From NCBI GenBank assembly GCA_049317525.1, contig JBMOIC010000049.1, positions 1-7,912 on the forward strand: DNA of 7,912 nt, read 5' to 3'. The position numbers and the translations under genes are program-made. This stretch comes from UBA961 sp049317525 (GTDB lineage: Bacteria > Bacteroidota > Ignavibacteria > Kapaibacteriales > UBA961). The notes beneath the pieces are model-generated. The model was not told the origin of the DNA, ran no database searches, and saw only the letters and a list, made by a program, of their open reading frames with translations. Numbering within the stretch: the stretch's first letter is position 1; each line of letters starts with the position of its first letter. Shown piece by piece: positions 1-6,655 of the stretch.

Positions 1-402
1 GGTGCAATCTATAATTGCTGTACAAACATACATGTTTATTCGTTTTAAATAAAAATATTTTACTGTAAGTATATACGATGTGATTTGTCTTGATATGTAA
101 GTATACATAGACTTTATATGTCAATTGAAATGTACACTTAATTTCTTTACTATGTATAAATCTCAACATATCAATAAAGTATAAAATAAGAATCACGTAT
201 TTAAGCCATTTTCGGGGCTGTATATTTAATTGGCATTTCAATTGTATAATAGCATATAAGTGAGTATGATAAGTAGGGTAAGATATACTCATCCAAGAGT
301 TGTAGTTAATCTAATAAGTGAATAGAACACGGTTATGTATACTGATTTTTCAATCTATCTTCGATAGCAGTTATAAAAATTATGACAGTACTATTGAAGA
401 AT
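1..402. other. AT-rich intergenic region, no gene recognised
   Basis: No frame on either strand gives a convincing protein, and I see no tRNA or other structured RNA gene. The stretch is strongly AT-rich and should contain the promoter of the transglutaminase-like gene, but no convincing -35/-10 pair or Bacteroidota-type -33/-7 pair could be fixed. Visible small structures are a 10-base direct repeat TGTAAGTATA at 64-73 and 96-105, a palindrome TATGTA-AGTA-TACATA at 94-109 that overlaps the second copy, and a short hairpin CTATC-TTC-GATAG at 355-367, about 45 bases before the likely start. In DNA this AT-rich, repeats of this size can arise by chance. Confidence 0.6.
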
Positions 403-410
403 AAAGGAGG
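403..410 (+). promoter_or_regulatory. Strong Shine-Dalgarno site for the transglutaminase-like gene
   Basis: AAAGGAGG is a near-perfect match to the anti-Shine-Dalgarno sequence of 16S rRNA. It lies 8 bases before codon 419 (GCA), exactly where an ATG would be expected and where a signal-peptide reading frame begins. It shows that translation starts here rather than at the first in-frame TTG at 536, which would remove the whole signal peptide. The oddity is that no canonical start codon follows it in any frame. Confidence 0.7.
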
Positions 411-412
411 GT

Positions 413-1489
413 ATTCCAGCAAAAAACTTCATTGTATTTCTTATTGCTTTCATTAGCATTGCAGTCGCCCCACATTCATTTGCAGACAATGGAAAAATTA
501 CTTTTGATTATGCTGATTTTCAACATATCGATAAATTGGCTAATCAAATACCAGAAAAGTTTACACATAATCCACAGGATTTAGCATCGTATATTAGAGG
601 TTTTACAAAAACAGATCTTGAATTTGTTAGGGCCGTATATGTATGGTTTAGCTCACCAACAGGGATTGATTATGATTATGATTGTTTATTAAAAAGAAAA
701 AGTCGTCCAAGCCAATTGTCATTACCAGTGATGAAAGCTAAATTAGGAGTTTGTGTTGGCTATAGTAATATTATGGTAGATGCATGTAAATCTGTGGGAA
801 TAATGAGTGAGGTTATAGGTGGTTTTGTATATCCAAAAGAAAAAGACGATACAACACAACCTTATAGACATGCTTGGGTAATCGTTAAGATTAATGGAAA
901 ATTTGGATTGATAGATCCTACATGGGGTGCATCATTTGCTATGAAGGACAGTATTAATGCAAAAGAGCGAGTGTATAGAAGATTAAATAATTCTTACTTC
1001 TTTTATCACCCTTTTGAACATGGAAAAAATAGAGAATCCTATGTTCCTTTATGTAATCTGAGGGAACCAGGTATTTATTCTTATAAAAGAAATGACATAC
1101 CGAATAATATACATAAGGCATTAAAACAGTATCCAGAACTTAGAAAAATCATTGATGATGCATTTGCAGATGCTAGTATTTTGATGCCTATCAATCATGA
1201 TATTGATACAAAAATAAATGAGGATCCTTTATTGGATCAATCAGAAAAATTCTCAAAATTTTTCTCTTCAATAAAAAGATTACCAAGTCAATATTTTTTA
1301 GCAAAAAATAATCATGTTGAAGTTAGTCATTCCGGTTTTCTGTTGAATATTCTTTTGATTGATAAAAATAATTTAACACATAATCTCATTACTCTTAATG
1401 TAGCCGAGAATAATCACAAAGGATTATTAACAAAACAGGTTATGTTCTTTGTAGAACATAATGATATGGATGAATTATTATCTCAATAA
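413..1489 (+). CDS. Exported transglutaminase-like (papain-fold) protein with non-canonical or lost start codon
   Basis: The core matches the transglutaminase-like superfamily. Numbered from the ATT at 413, the presumed catalytic Cys114 is in KLGVCVGYSN, His153 in YRHAWVIVKI and Asp168 in GLIDPTWGAS, the usual Cys/His/Asp order and spacing. The preceding AVYVWFSSPTGIDYDYD is the typical helix before the core. Family members act as proteases, transglutaminases or amidases, and some have lost activity; the substrate here is unknown. About 150 residues follow the triad without a domain I recognise. Upstream of the first canonical start (TTG 536) the frame stays open and encodes a clear signal peptide (KNFIVFLIAFISIAVAPHSFA, cleavage before DNG at about residue 25), so the protein is exported to periplasm or beyond. 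No ATG, GTG or TTG occurs between the in-frame stop at 395-397 and 536. The start is therefore set provisionally at the nearest known rare codon, ATT 413, although the ribosome site fits 419 (GCA) better. A lost start codon or a sequence error is equally possible. The gene is probably monocistronic and ends at a strong terminator. Confidence 0.8.
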   Translation: MPAKNFIVFLIAFISIAVAPHSFADNGKITFDYADFQHIDKLANQIPEKFTHNPQDLASYIRGFTKTDLEFVRAVYVWFSSPTGIDYDYDCLLKRKSRPSQLSLPVMKAKLGVCVGYSNIMVDACKSVGIMSEVIGGFVYPKEKDDTTQPYRHAWVIVKINGKFGLIDPTWGASFAMKDSINAKERVYRRLNNSYFFYHPFEHGKNRESYVPLCNLREPGIYSYKRNDIPNNIHKALKQYPELRKIIDDAFADASILMPINHDIDTKINEDPLLDQSEKFSKFFSSIKRLPSQYFLAKNNHVEVSHSGFLLNILLIDKNNLTHNLITLNVAENNHKGLLTKQVMFFVEHNDMDELLSQ

Positions 1490-1492
1490 ATG

Positions 1493-1527
1493 AAAAAAAC
1501 CGATATGAATATCATATCGGTTTTTTT
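1493..1527. terminator. Bidirectional intrinsic terminator between convergent genes
   Basis: Seven A residues (1493-1499), a perfect 9-bp stem CCGATATGA/TCATATCGG (1500-1508 and 1512-1520) with a 3-base ATA loop, then seven T residues (1521-1527). The whole element is symmetric, so each strand reads hairpin followed by a U-tract. It begins 3 bases after the stop of the transglutaminase-like gene and ends 19 bases before the stop of the receptor gene, so it can terminate both transcripts. Confidence 0.92.
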
Positions 1528-1546
1528 CTTATACGGCTTAAAAGAT

Positions 1547-4264
1547 TTAGAAAGTATATGCCAATCTGCCTTGAACCATACGTCCAATTGCAGCGGCTCC
1601 GATAAATTGCTGTACTTTATTATCTAATAAGTTTGTTGCATTCAGATTTAAGCTTAAACCTTCAACACCAGGAATACTATATTGAGCAGTTAAATCTAAC
1701 ATATGATAAGCATTTACATCGCCAATATAAACACCAGAATTCATACGGAATGTATCTACCCAGCGCCATTGTACGCCGATATTAAGCCCTAAATCTGCAT
1801 TGCGATGCATGATGCCAAGTGATGATTTGTATTTAGGTGCATTAAGTGCAATGGTATCTGAAGAAGTATTTCCTTCACCTAAATCTTCACCATAAAATAC
1901 ATTCTTATTCACATAAGATGCTGAACCTGAAATTGTAAAACTTGGTGATAATTCATATGTAAATGCAGCATCACTTCCCATATATGTTATTTCACCATAA
2001 TTTTGATATGAAAGTAGAATATCGCCTTTATGAGTAGTTTCATTTGGTGATACTGTACCAATTGGTACACTTGCATAAGCGCCACATACTTGCGCAGCTG
2101 TAGCATCAGCTTGTGCTTCAGGCATACCAGATTGCATAAGTGCACCTTTTAAAATTGGCTTTAAATAGGCAGTAACATCTGCTCCATTCATGAACACATT
2201 TGGGGTGACAACTTTTAAGGGTGAAACAAAATCTGTTACGGTTGACTGATACACATCTAAAGAAAATTTCAATTTATCTGCTAATTTCCCTTGATAACCT
2301 AATTCGATTGTTTGAGTGCTAGATTGACGTAATTTATCAACTTTGTGATCATTGTCTTGAAAAGGTATAAAAGTTCTATTTGTAGGATTTAATGAAGCTA
2401 AACTACCTTTTATAGTTGTTGGTGCTGGGATCATCGATGTCAATAATCCTTTTAATGCTGCAAGGGCAGGATTTGCTGTAATGATAGCAGTTACTGCTTG
2501 CCACATATTGGCAACATTTCCTGTACTAAGCCATATATCTTTACTTGGTGCAAATTGAGAAACATAATTTATAACACCATTTGAACGATTAAATGTATAT
2601 CCATTTCTTCCCGCAGCAGCTCCATATACACCAACAGCATAAGCAGGGTTTGCTGCACTAAAACCAAAAGCATCTTTAACACTTAATAAATCCAAGAATA
2701 AATCATTTGTACCTGGATTACTAAAAGCTGTATTAAAGGTTGCTCTTACAGAGGAATTATCATCTAATTTATACATTAATGCTAATCGTGGAGACAAAAC
2801 AAGTTCATCGATAACTGAATGTCTATCGGCACGAAGTGCAGCTAATGCAGAGAATTTATCACCAAATTTTGCATCTGCCTGTACATAGGCACCTATTTCA
2901 TTATATGTATCATTATCTTCATTGACGCCATTAATAGTGCCTTCGGTTACAGGATTTGTTGAAAACATATCTGCGCCATAGGTAAAACGAAAATCATCAT
3001 TTACTTTATAAGCATGCTGCAAACGAGCACCTAATAATGTTGATTTGTCAACAATTGGATTACCAGTTCTTAAGAAATAGGTATTTCCTGCATCACTCAT
3101 ATTATAAAATACTTGAGCAAAAAGGTCATTTGAAGTTAATTGTGCATTTAGATATGTATATCTCCAATCTTTTCCATTTGCAGCTCCAAGACCTGTCATT
3201 TCAATGGTATTTACAGCTTGTGAAACGCCAGTATTCAATTGTAACATTGTATTCTCACCTAGATTATAATATAATCCAGCATCAACATTAAATCGTTCAT
3301 GGGTATTCTGACGATTTCCAATTTTTAACGTATCTTCTAAAACGCCAGGCTTTAGAGCGCTGGTTCTGGCCTTTTGCTCTTCTGGGTCTACATATGCCCA
3401 ATCATTAGCAGAAAAATATTGACCAGAAATCTTATATCCAATATCATCATTTACTGTTCCAGCATGTCTTAATCCAACATTCATAAGATTTTGCATACCA
3501 CCAGCCAAAAAGACAGTTGTCCCTTTTGATGCAAATGGAGAACGAGTAATAATATTCATGACGCCTTGTGTTGCATTTGGGCCATATAATGCAGATGCTG
3601 GGCCACGAACCAATTCTATTCTTTCGATATCTTCATTGGAAGATGGAACAAAGTATCCAACATTAACTCTTAAGCTTGGTACTCCAGCAGGACGATAATC
3701 TGTTAATGTTAATAGTGAACCTGTAAATACATTATTAAATCCACGTACACTTACACTTTGTTGAGCAATACCTGTTTGTGAATAATCTACACCAGCCAAA
3801 CCTCTTATGTGTTCTAGAGGTGTACTTTTAGGCGCTTCACGAATTGTTCTAGGTTCTATAACTGATACTGAAGCAGGAGCCTCAGATGCTTTTTGTTGCA
3901 CACGTGATGCTGTCACAACTGTTACATCCATATCGATAGATGTTTCTGCTAATTGAACATCATAAGTTGCATTACCATTATTCATAGAAAGATTTTCTTT
4001 CACATTCTTTTGATATCCAACACAAGATACAGTAACAGTATAGCTTTTACTTGTTAAACCTTTTATTGAATAACGCCCTCGTGAATCAGAAAAACCACCA
4101 ATAGGTTTTGTTGATTCAGAGTTACTTACCTTTATTGAAGCTCCTGGAATGGCTTGTCCATTAGGACCAGTAATACGACCACTAAGAATGCCTTGAGCAA
4201 ATGTTGCAATGCTAGATAAAACAATGCATAATGAGATAGAAAAAACACGTATGAAAATCTTCAT
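1547..4264 (-). CDS. TonB-dependent outer-membrane receptor with N-terminal carboxypeptidase-regulatory-like domain
   Basis: A 905-residue outer-membrane active-transport receptor, energised by TonB-ExbBD. It has a signal peptide at residues 1-23 (cleavage after TFA, before QG), then a CarboxypepD_reg-like beta-sandwich at about 26-108 (LSGRITGPNGQAIPGASIKV, then CVGYQ). A TonB-box-like DVTVVTASR lies near 113-121, and the plug domain at about 126-245 has the hallmark IERIELVRGPASALYG at 213-228. The rest is a 22-strand-type barrel ending in LAYTF with the terminal Phe used for barrel assembly. Two barrel loops are unusually long (about 524-640 and 686-742) and contain Ala-rich, helix-prone segments. 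The start at 4264 is chosen because GGAGA lies 6 bases upstream and MKIFIRVFS opens a good signal peptide; reading from TTG 4351 would add 29 residues in front of it and spoil it. No SusD-like lipoprotein, siderophore gene or periplasmic binding protein adjoins it, so the ligand is unknown. It is convergent with the transglutaminase-like gene. Confidence 0.95.
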   Translation of the reverse strand: MKIFIRVFSISLCIVLSSIATFAQGILSGRITGPNGQAIPGASIKVSNSESTKPIGGFSDSRGRYSIKGLTSKSYTVTVSCVGYQKNVKENLSMNNGNATYDVQLAETSIDMDVTVVTASRVQQKASEAPASVSVIEPRTIREAPKSTPLEHIRGLAGVDYSQTGIAQQSVSVRGFNNVFTGSLLTLTDYRPAGVPSLRVNVGYFVPSSNEDIERIELVRGPASALYGPNATQGVMNIITRSPFASKGTTVFLAGGMQNLMNVGLRHAGTVNDDIGYKISGQYFSANDWAYVDPEEQKARTSALKPGVLEDTLKIGNRQNTHERFNVDAGLYYNLGENTMLQLNTGVSQAVNTIEMTGLGAANGKDWRYTYLNAQLTSNDLFAQVFYNMSDAGNTYFLRTGNPIVDKSTLLGARLQHAYKVNDDFRFTYGADMFSTNPVTEGTINGVNEDNDTYNEIGAYVQADAKFGDKFSALAALRADRHSVIDELVLSPRLALMYKLDDNSSVRATFNTAFSNPGTNDLFLDLLSVKDAFGFSAANPAYAVGVYGAAAGRNGYTFNRSNGVINYVSQFAPSKDIWLSTGNVANMWQAVTAIITANPALAALKGLLTSMIPAPTTIKGSLASLNPTNRTFIPFQDNDHKVDKLRQSSTQTIELGYQGKLADKLKFSLDVYQSTVTDFVSPLKVVTPNVFMNGADVTAYLKPILKGALMQSGMPEAQADATAAQVCGAYASVPIGTVSPNETTHKGDILLSYQNYGEITYMGSDAAFTYELSPSFTISGSASYVNKNVFYGEDLGEGNTSSDTIALNAPKYKSSLGIMHRNADLGLNIGVQWRWVDTFRMNSGVYIGDVNAYHMLDLTAQYSIPGVEGLSLNLNATNLLDNKVQQFIGAAAIGRMVQGRLAYTF

Positions 4265-4270
4265 ACTCAT

Positions 4271-4275
4271 TCTCC
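4271..4275 (-). promoter_or_regulatory. Ribosome binding site deciding the receptor start
   Basis: On the minus strand this reads GGAGA, 6 bases before ATG 4264-4262. Another in-frame ATG at 4270-4268 directly abuts the site and is too close to it, and the upstream TTG at 4351 has no such site. This fixes the receptor start at MKIFIRVFS. Confidence 0.7.
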
Positions 4276-4353
4276 AAATGTGAATGGAATATAAAATGTG
4301 TTCAAAAAGAACATGAAAATTTTTAAGGAGTATATATGCGCAAGCAAGCAAGA

Positions 4354-4551
4354 TTACTCTTTACGATATTGATTTCTAATGTAAAGGTAGATGTTCTTAG
4401 TAGAATTGCTCTTTTTATGCTTGGATGTACACATGAGTATTATAAAGTAATATGCTGCGATTACAATAAATACGGCCACAATATAAGAAAAGGAATTAAG
4501 TAATAAAAAAAGTGTATAAGTGATTGGTTTGTAACAAGTTAGAATTAGCAT
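4354..4551 (-). CDS. Possible small membrane protein, 65 residues, unrecognised
   Basis: I do not recognise this protein. It begins at ATG 4551, has a hydrophobic region at about residues 10-41 (one long or two short membrane segments, TLFLLLNSFSYIVAVFIVIA within it), and ends in a Lys/Arg-rich tail (SKHKKSN to QYRKE) that would sit in the cytoplasm by the positive-inside rule. It ends 89 bases before the receptor start on the same strand, so the two could share a transcript. Against it: there is no clear ribosome binding site, and AT-rich non-coding DNA readily yields short hydrophobic frames. It may be a chance frame in the receptor's leader region. Confidence 0.3.
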   Translation of the reverse strand: MLILTCYKPITYTLFLLLNSFSYIVAVFIVIAAYYFIILMCTSKHKKSNSTKNIYLYIRNQYRKE

Positions 4552-4749
4552 ATAATCATCAGTTTATTGACCTAGATTTTTCTTATGATGTAAATTGAAA
4601 CCACATCAAAAGATATGCTTAAAGGATAGAAATAAAAAAGCCAAAAACAGTATTTTGTTACATGATTTAAGTCCATGAAATACTTATATTATCGCCATTA
4701 CATACATATCATTTGATGTACATTTTACAAAGAGTTTTCCAGAAAGTAT
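4552..4749. other. Divergent intergenic region between receptor side and glycosyltransferase operon
   Basis: Non-coding AT-rich DNA that should hold the promoter of the glycosyltransferase operon (+), and perhaps that of the receptor unit (-) if the small frame at 4354-4551 is cotranscribed with it. I could not fix a promoter on either strand. It contains an imperfect inverted repeat at 4581-4613 and an 8-base palindrome ATGTACAT at 4716-4723, 26 bases before the glycosyltransferase ATG. The only ribosome-site candidate before that ATG is a weak AGAAAG at 4741-4746. Confidence 0.5.
4581..4613. repeat. Imperfect inverted repeat, possible operator or RNA hairpin
   Basis: The arms are TCTTATGATGT (4581-4591) and ACATCAAAAGA (4603-4613); 10 of 11 positions pair, with one A/A mismatch, around an 11-base spacer. 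The length and spacing would fit a dimeric regulator site in the divergent region. No T-tract follows on either strand, so it is not an obvious terminator. The sequence is seen directly; the function is only inferred. Confidence 0.35.
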
Positions 4750-5796
4750 ATGATTCATTCTTTTAGACATGTATCACCACGTATCTTGGTGGTTGGAGGT
4801 AATCTAGGAACATGGAAAGCGCAAGATAGAGCATATGAAGCTGATCTTTTAAATGGAATTGAATCATGGGTTTTTGCCAGTAATGGTACTTATTGTAATG
4901 AATTAGATATTACTCCAAGAATGATTGCGGATTTCGATATCGTGATTATGAATTTAAATGCAATAGGCAGTTCAAAACGATTACAACAAGTAAGGGCACT
5001 TGCAGAGAATCGTCCAAAACATGTTATATGGATGACATTATTAGAAGGAGATATGAGATCATATCTTAAACCTATGCCTCATTTGCGAGAACTTTTTGAT
5101 GCCTCGTCTTTTGTGAATTGTATTAATATTCATGCTGAACATTTCATTCAATCGTTAACAAAGTCACCTGTACATACATTGGGAATTCCTTATCCTGTAG
5201 ACGGGGTTAGGGCATGTGCTATACCATGGGAACATCGATCAAGATCTGTGCATATTTGTCCATTTTTAAAAACCAGATGGAATGAATATCAAGTTGCTAC
5301 CCAATTGCATATACCGATAATTGGTTATGAAAGAAGGTTGACAAGGAAATTCAGAAATCTTTTGTCAAATATGAGAGATTGTGGCAGCTTTTTCAATATT
5401 GATATTAACAGAACATATATTTCAAAGCTTCTGCATTCCTCAGATTTAACTGTTGAATATTCAAAAGCATTTAAAGAATATTATGCTCATGCTAGCTCAT
5501 CTCTATTATGGTTAAATTTAGATGATAGATATACTTGGGGTAGATATGTGTTAGATGCTGCTGCTTTAGGAGTTCCAATTATTAGCACTATTAGTACTGG
5601 CCATGCTCCAAAACTGTTTCCTGAACTTACCGTTCAGAATCCATTTGATATCGATACAGCTTTGCAAATGGCACATCGAATAATGGATGATGATAGATTT
5701 GCTAAAAATGCATGTGATTATGCTTTGGAGCACATTCAAGAATTTAAGCCTGATATGATGATGAAAAAATTATATACAATTATTGATGCATTATGA
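4750..5796 (+). CDS. GT-B-fold-like glycosyltransferase (GT4-like C-terminal half)
   Basis: A 348-residue cytoplasmic protein with no signal peptide or membrane segment. It probably transfers a sugar from a nucleotide donor. The N-terminal part starts with a Rossmann-type strand and Gly loop (RILVVGGNLG, 11-20), followed by a second strand FDIVIMNLN at 62-70. The C-terminal part, RYVLDAAALGVPIIST (265-280), resembles the GT4-type donor-binding signature in which an acidic residue (here Asp269) precedes a G-x-P (Gly274, Pro276), and is followed by a loop with TGHAPKLFP. IPYPVDGVR at 146-154 lies at the likely start of the second domain. The N-terminal half is divergent and I cannot name a family or substrate. 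The start at ATG 4750 places the first Rossmann strand at the usual distance; its ribosome site is weak. The stop overlaps the next gene by an ATGA, which implies translational coupling and a shared pathway. Confidence 0.75.
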   Translation: MIHSFRHVSPRILVVGGNLGTWKAQDRAYEADLLNGIESWVFASNGTYCNELDITPRMIADFDIVIMNLNAIGSSKRLQQVRALAENRPKHVIWMTLLEGDMRSYLKPMPHLRELFDASSFVNCINIHAEHFIQSLTKSPVHTLGIPYPVDGVRACAIPWEHRSRSVHICPFLKTRWNEYQVATQLHIPIIGYERRLTRKFRNLLSNMRDCGSFFNIDINRTYISKLLHSSDLTVEYSKAFKEYYAHASSSLLWLNLDDRYTWGRYVLDAAALGVPIISTISTGHAPKLFPELTVQNPFDIDTALQMAHRIMDDDRFAKNACDYALEHIQEFKPDMMMKKLYTIIDAL

Positions 5797-6611
5797 ACAC
5801 ACCAACTATTCACATTGTATTCAGGGCATGCGATATTGTACAGTCAGTGAATAAAAATCCACGACCTTTTATGCTTGATAAAACTACTTTAGTGCAGATT
5901 AGTTTTCAGAGTTTACTTGATTCTTTGCATGGGATTCCGCATACAATACAAGTGATTGGAGATAAATTAAGCCCAATTTTATCTGATTTTTTTACAAAAA
6001 GAAATATAGATATCATTCATGGTGATTTTGGAAATGATGAATCTATCCGTAGAAGTTTTTTTGCCGGCGCCCATGTTTCTGATGATGATTGGGTTTATTT
6101 CTGCGAAGATGATTATGTGCATAAGCCAGACTCTATGCATGTTATGTATCGCTTTATTCAAAATCCAGAACAATGGATGGAATTTTCACGAAGAATATAT
6201 ACATGGAGTTCTTTTATCGATCCAAGGAAACCAGATTTAATCATTCATCCAACTGATTATCCAGATCGATATAAAGGAAAATATCGTCGATTTTCTCTTA
6301 TTTTTCACAGTGAAGATTGCCATTGGCGACAAATTACCGATACAACATTCACGTTTTTAATGAAAGGTTCTACTTTAAGAAAAAGATTTGCTTTTCTGAT
6401 GCAATGTGCCAAAGGTGCAAATGATAGAAAATTGAGTAAAGGGCTGTATGGGCGGCTAACATTTTTTGGTAAGGCTATGGGTTTATCGCCAATGCCAGGA
6501 TTAGCTACACATATGCATCGTGATACGATGTCCCCATTATATGATTGGGAAACTTTAGTGTTTTCAATTAAAGATCGTTTAGAGCAAGAAGGACTTATTT
6601 CTAAAGTCTAA
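5793..6611 (+). CDS. GT-A-like glycosyltransferase
   Basis: A 272-residue soluble protein, probably a metal-dependent glycosyltransferase of the GT-A type. The key site is DDDWVYFCEDDYVH (97-110): a beta strand ending in Glu105-Asp106-Asp107, which fits the DXD-type motif that holds the metal and nucleotide-sugar. Near the C-terminus, GLATHMHRDTMSP (236-248) supplies His240/His242, in the position where many GT-A enzymes place a third metal ligand. The middle segment YRRFSLIFHSEDCHWRQITD (164-183), followed by a Thr-rich TTFTFLMKGSTL (184-195), looks conserved but I cannot assign it to a named family. The N-terminal IHIVFRACD (6-14) is the first strand of the nucleotide-binding half. It is coupled to the preceding glycosyltransferase by the ATGA overlap, so the two probably act in succession on the same glycan. 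Donor and acceptor are unknown. Confidence 0.72.
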   Translation: MNTPTIHIVFRACDIVQSVNKNPRPFMLDKTTLVQISFQSLLDSLHGIPHTIQVIGDKLSPILSDFFTKRNIDIIHGDFGNDESIRRSFFAGAHVSDDDWVYFCEDDYVHKPDSMHVMYRFIQNPEQWMEFSRRIYTWSSFIDPRKPDLIIHPTDYPDRYKGKYRRFSLIFHSEDCHWRQITDTTFTFLMKGSTLRKRFAFLMQCAKGANDRKLSKGLYGRLTFFGKAMGLSPMPGLATHMHRDTMSPLYDWETLVFSIKDRLEQEGLISKV

Positions 6612-6655
6612 TGTTTGTTTATAGATAATATGTTAACTCTGATTTCAGAATATGT

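Noticed and set aside
90..118. Possible sigma-70-like promoter TTGATA with a TTTATA hexamer 17 bases on
   Set aside because: The -10 match is poor, it lies about 300 bases before the gene, and such matches are expected by chance in DNA this AT-rich.
204..220. AGCC/GGCT mini-hairpin in the leading intergenic region, considered as a terminator of an upstream gene
   Set aside because: The stem is only 4 bp and is not followed by a T-tract.
3037..3291. 84-codon plus-strand frame inside the receptor gene
   Set aside because: It lies antisense to a well-supported receptor coding region, has no recognisable domain, and is explained as a shadow frame.
4265..4351. Extended N-terminus of the receptor starting at TTG 4351
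   Set aside because: It would put 29 residues in front of a good signal peptide, lacks a ribosome site, and is beaten by ATG 4264 with GGAGA at the right spacing.
4341..4352. Tandem CAAG x3 tetranucleotide repeat in the receptor leader, considered as a phase-variation tract
   Set aside because: Three units are too few for slippage-driven variation, and the tract lies outside the supported coding region.
5979..6240. Overlapping short frames (minus 6173-5979 and plus 6019-6240) within the GT-A-like gene
   Set aside because: Both sit inside a coding region with clear glycosyltransferase motifs and show no domain or ribosome site of their own.
6611..6628. ATG overlapping the stop of the GT-A-like gene (TAATG) as a start for the next gene
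   Set aside because: That frame stops after five codons; the beta-helix frame starts at 6656.
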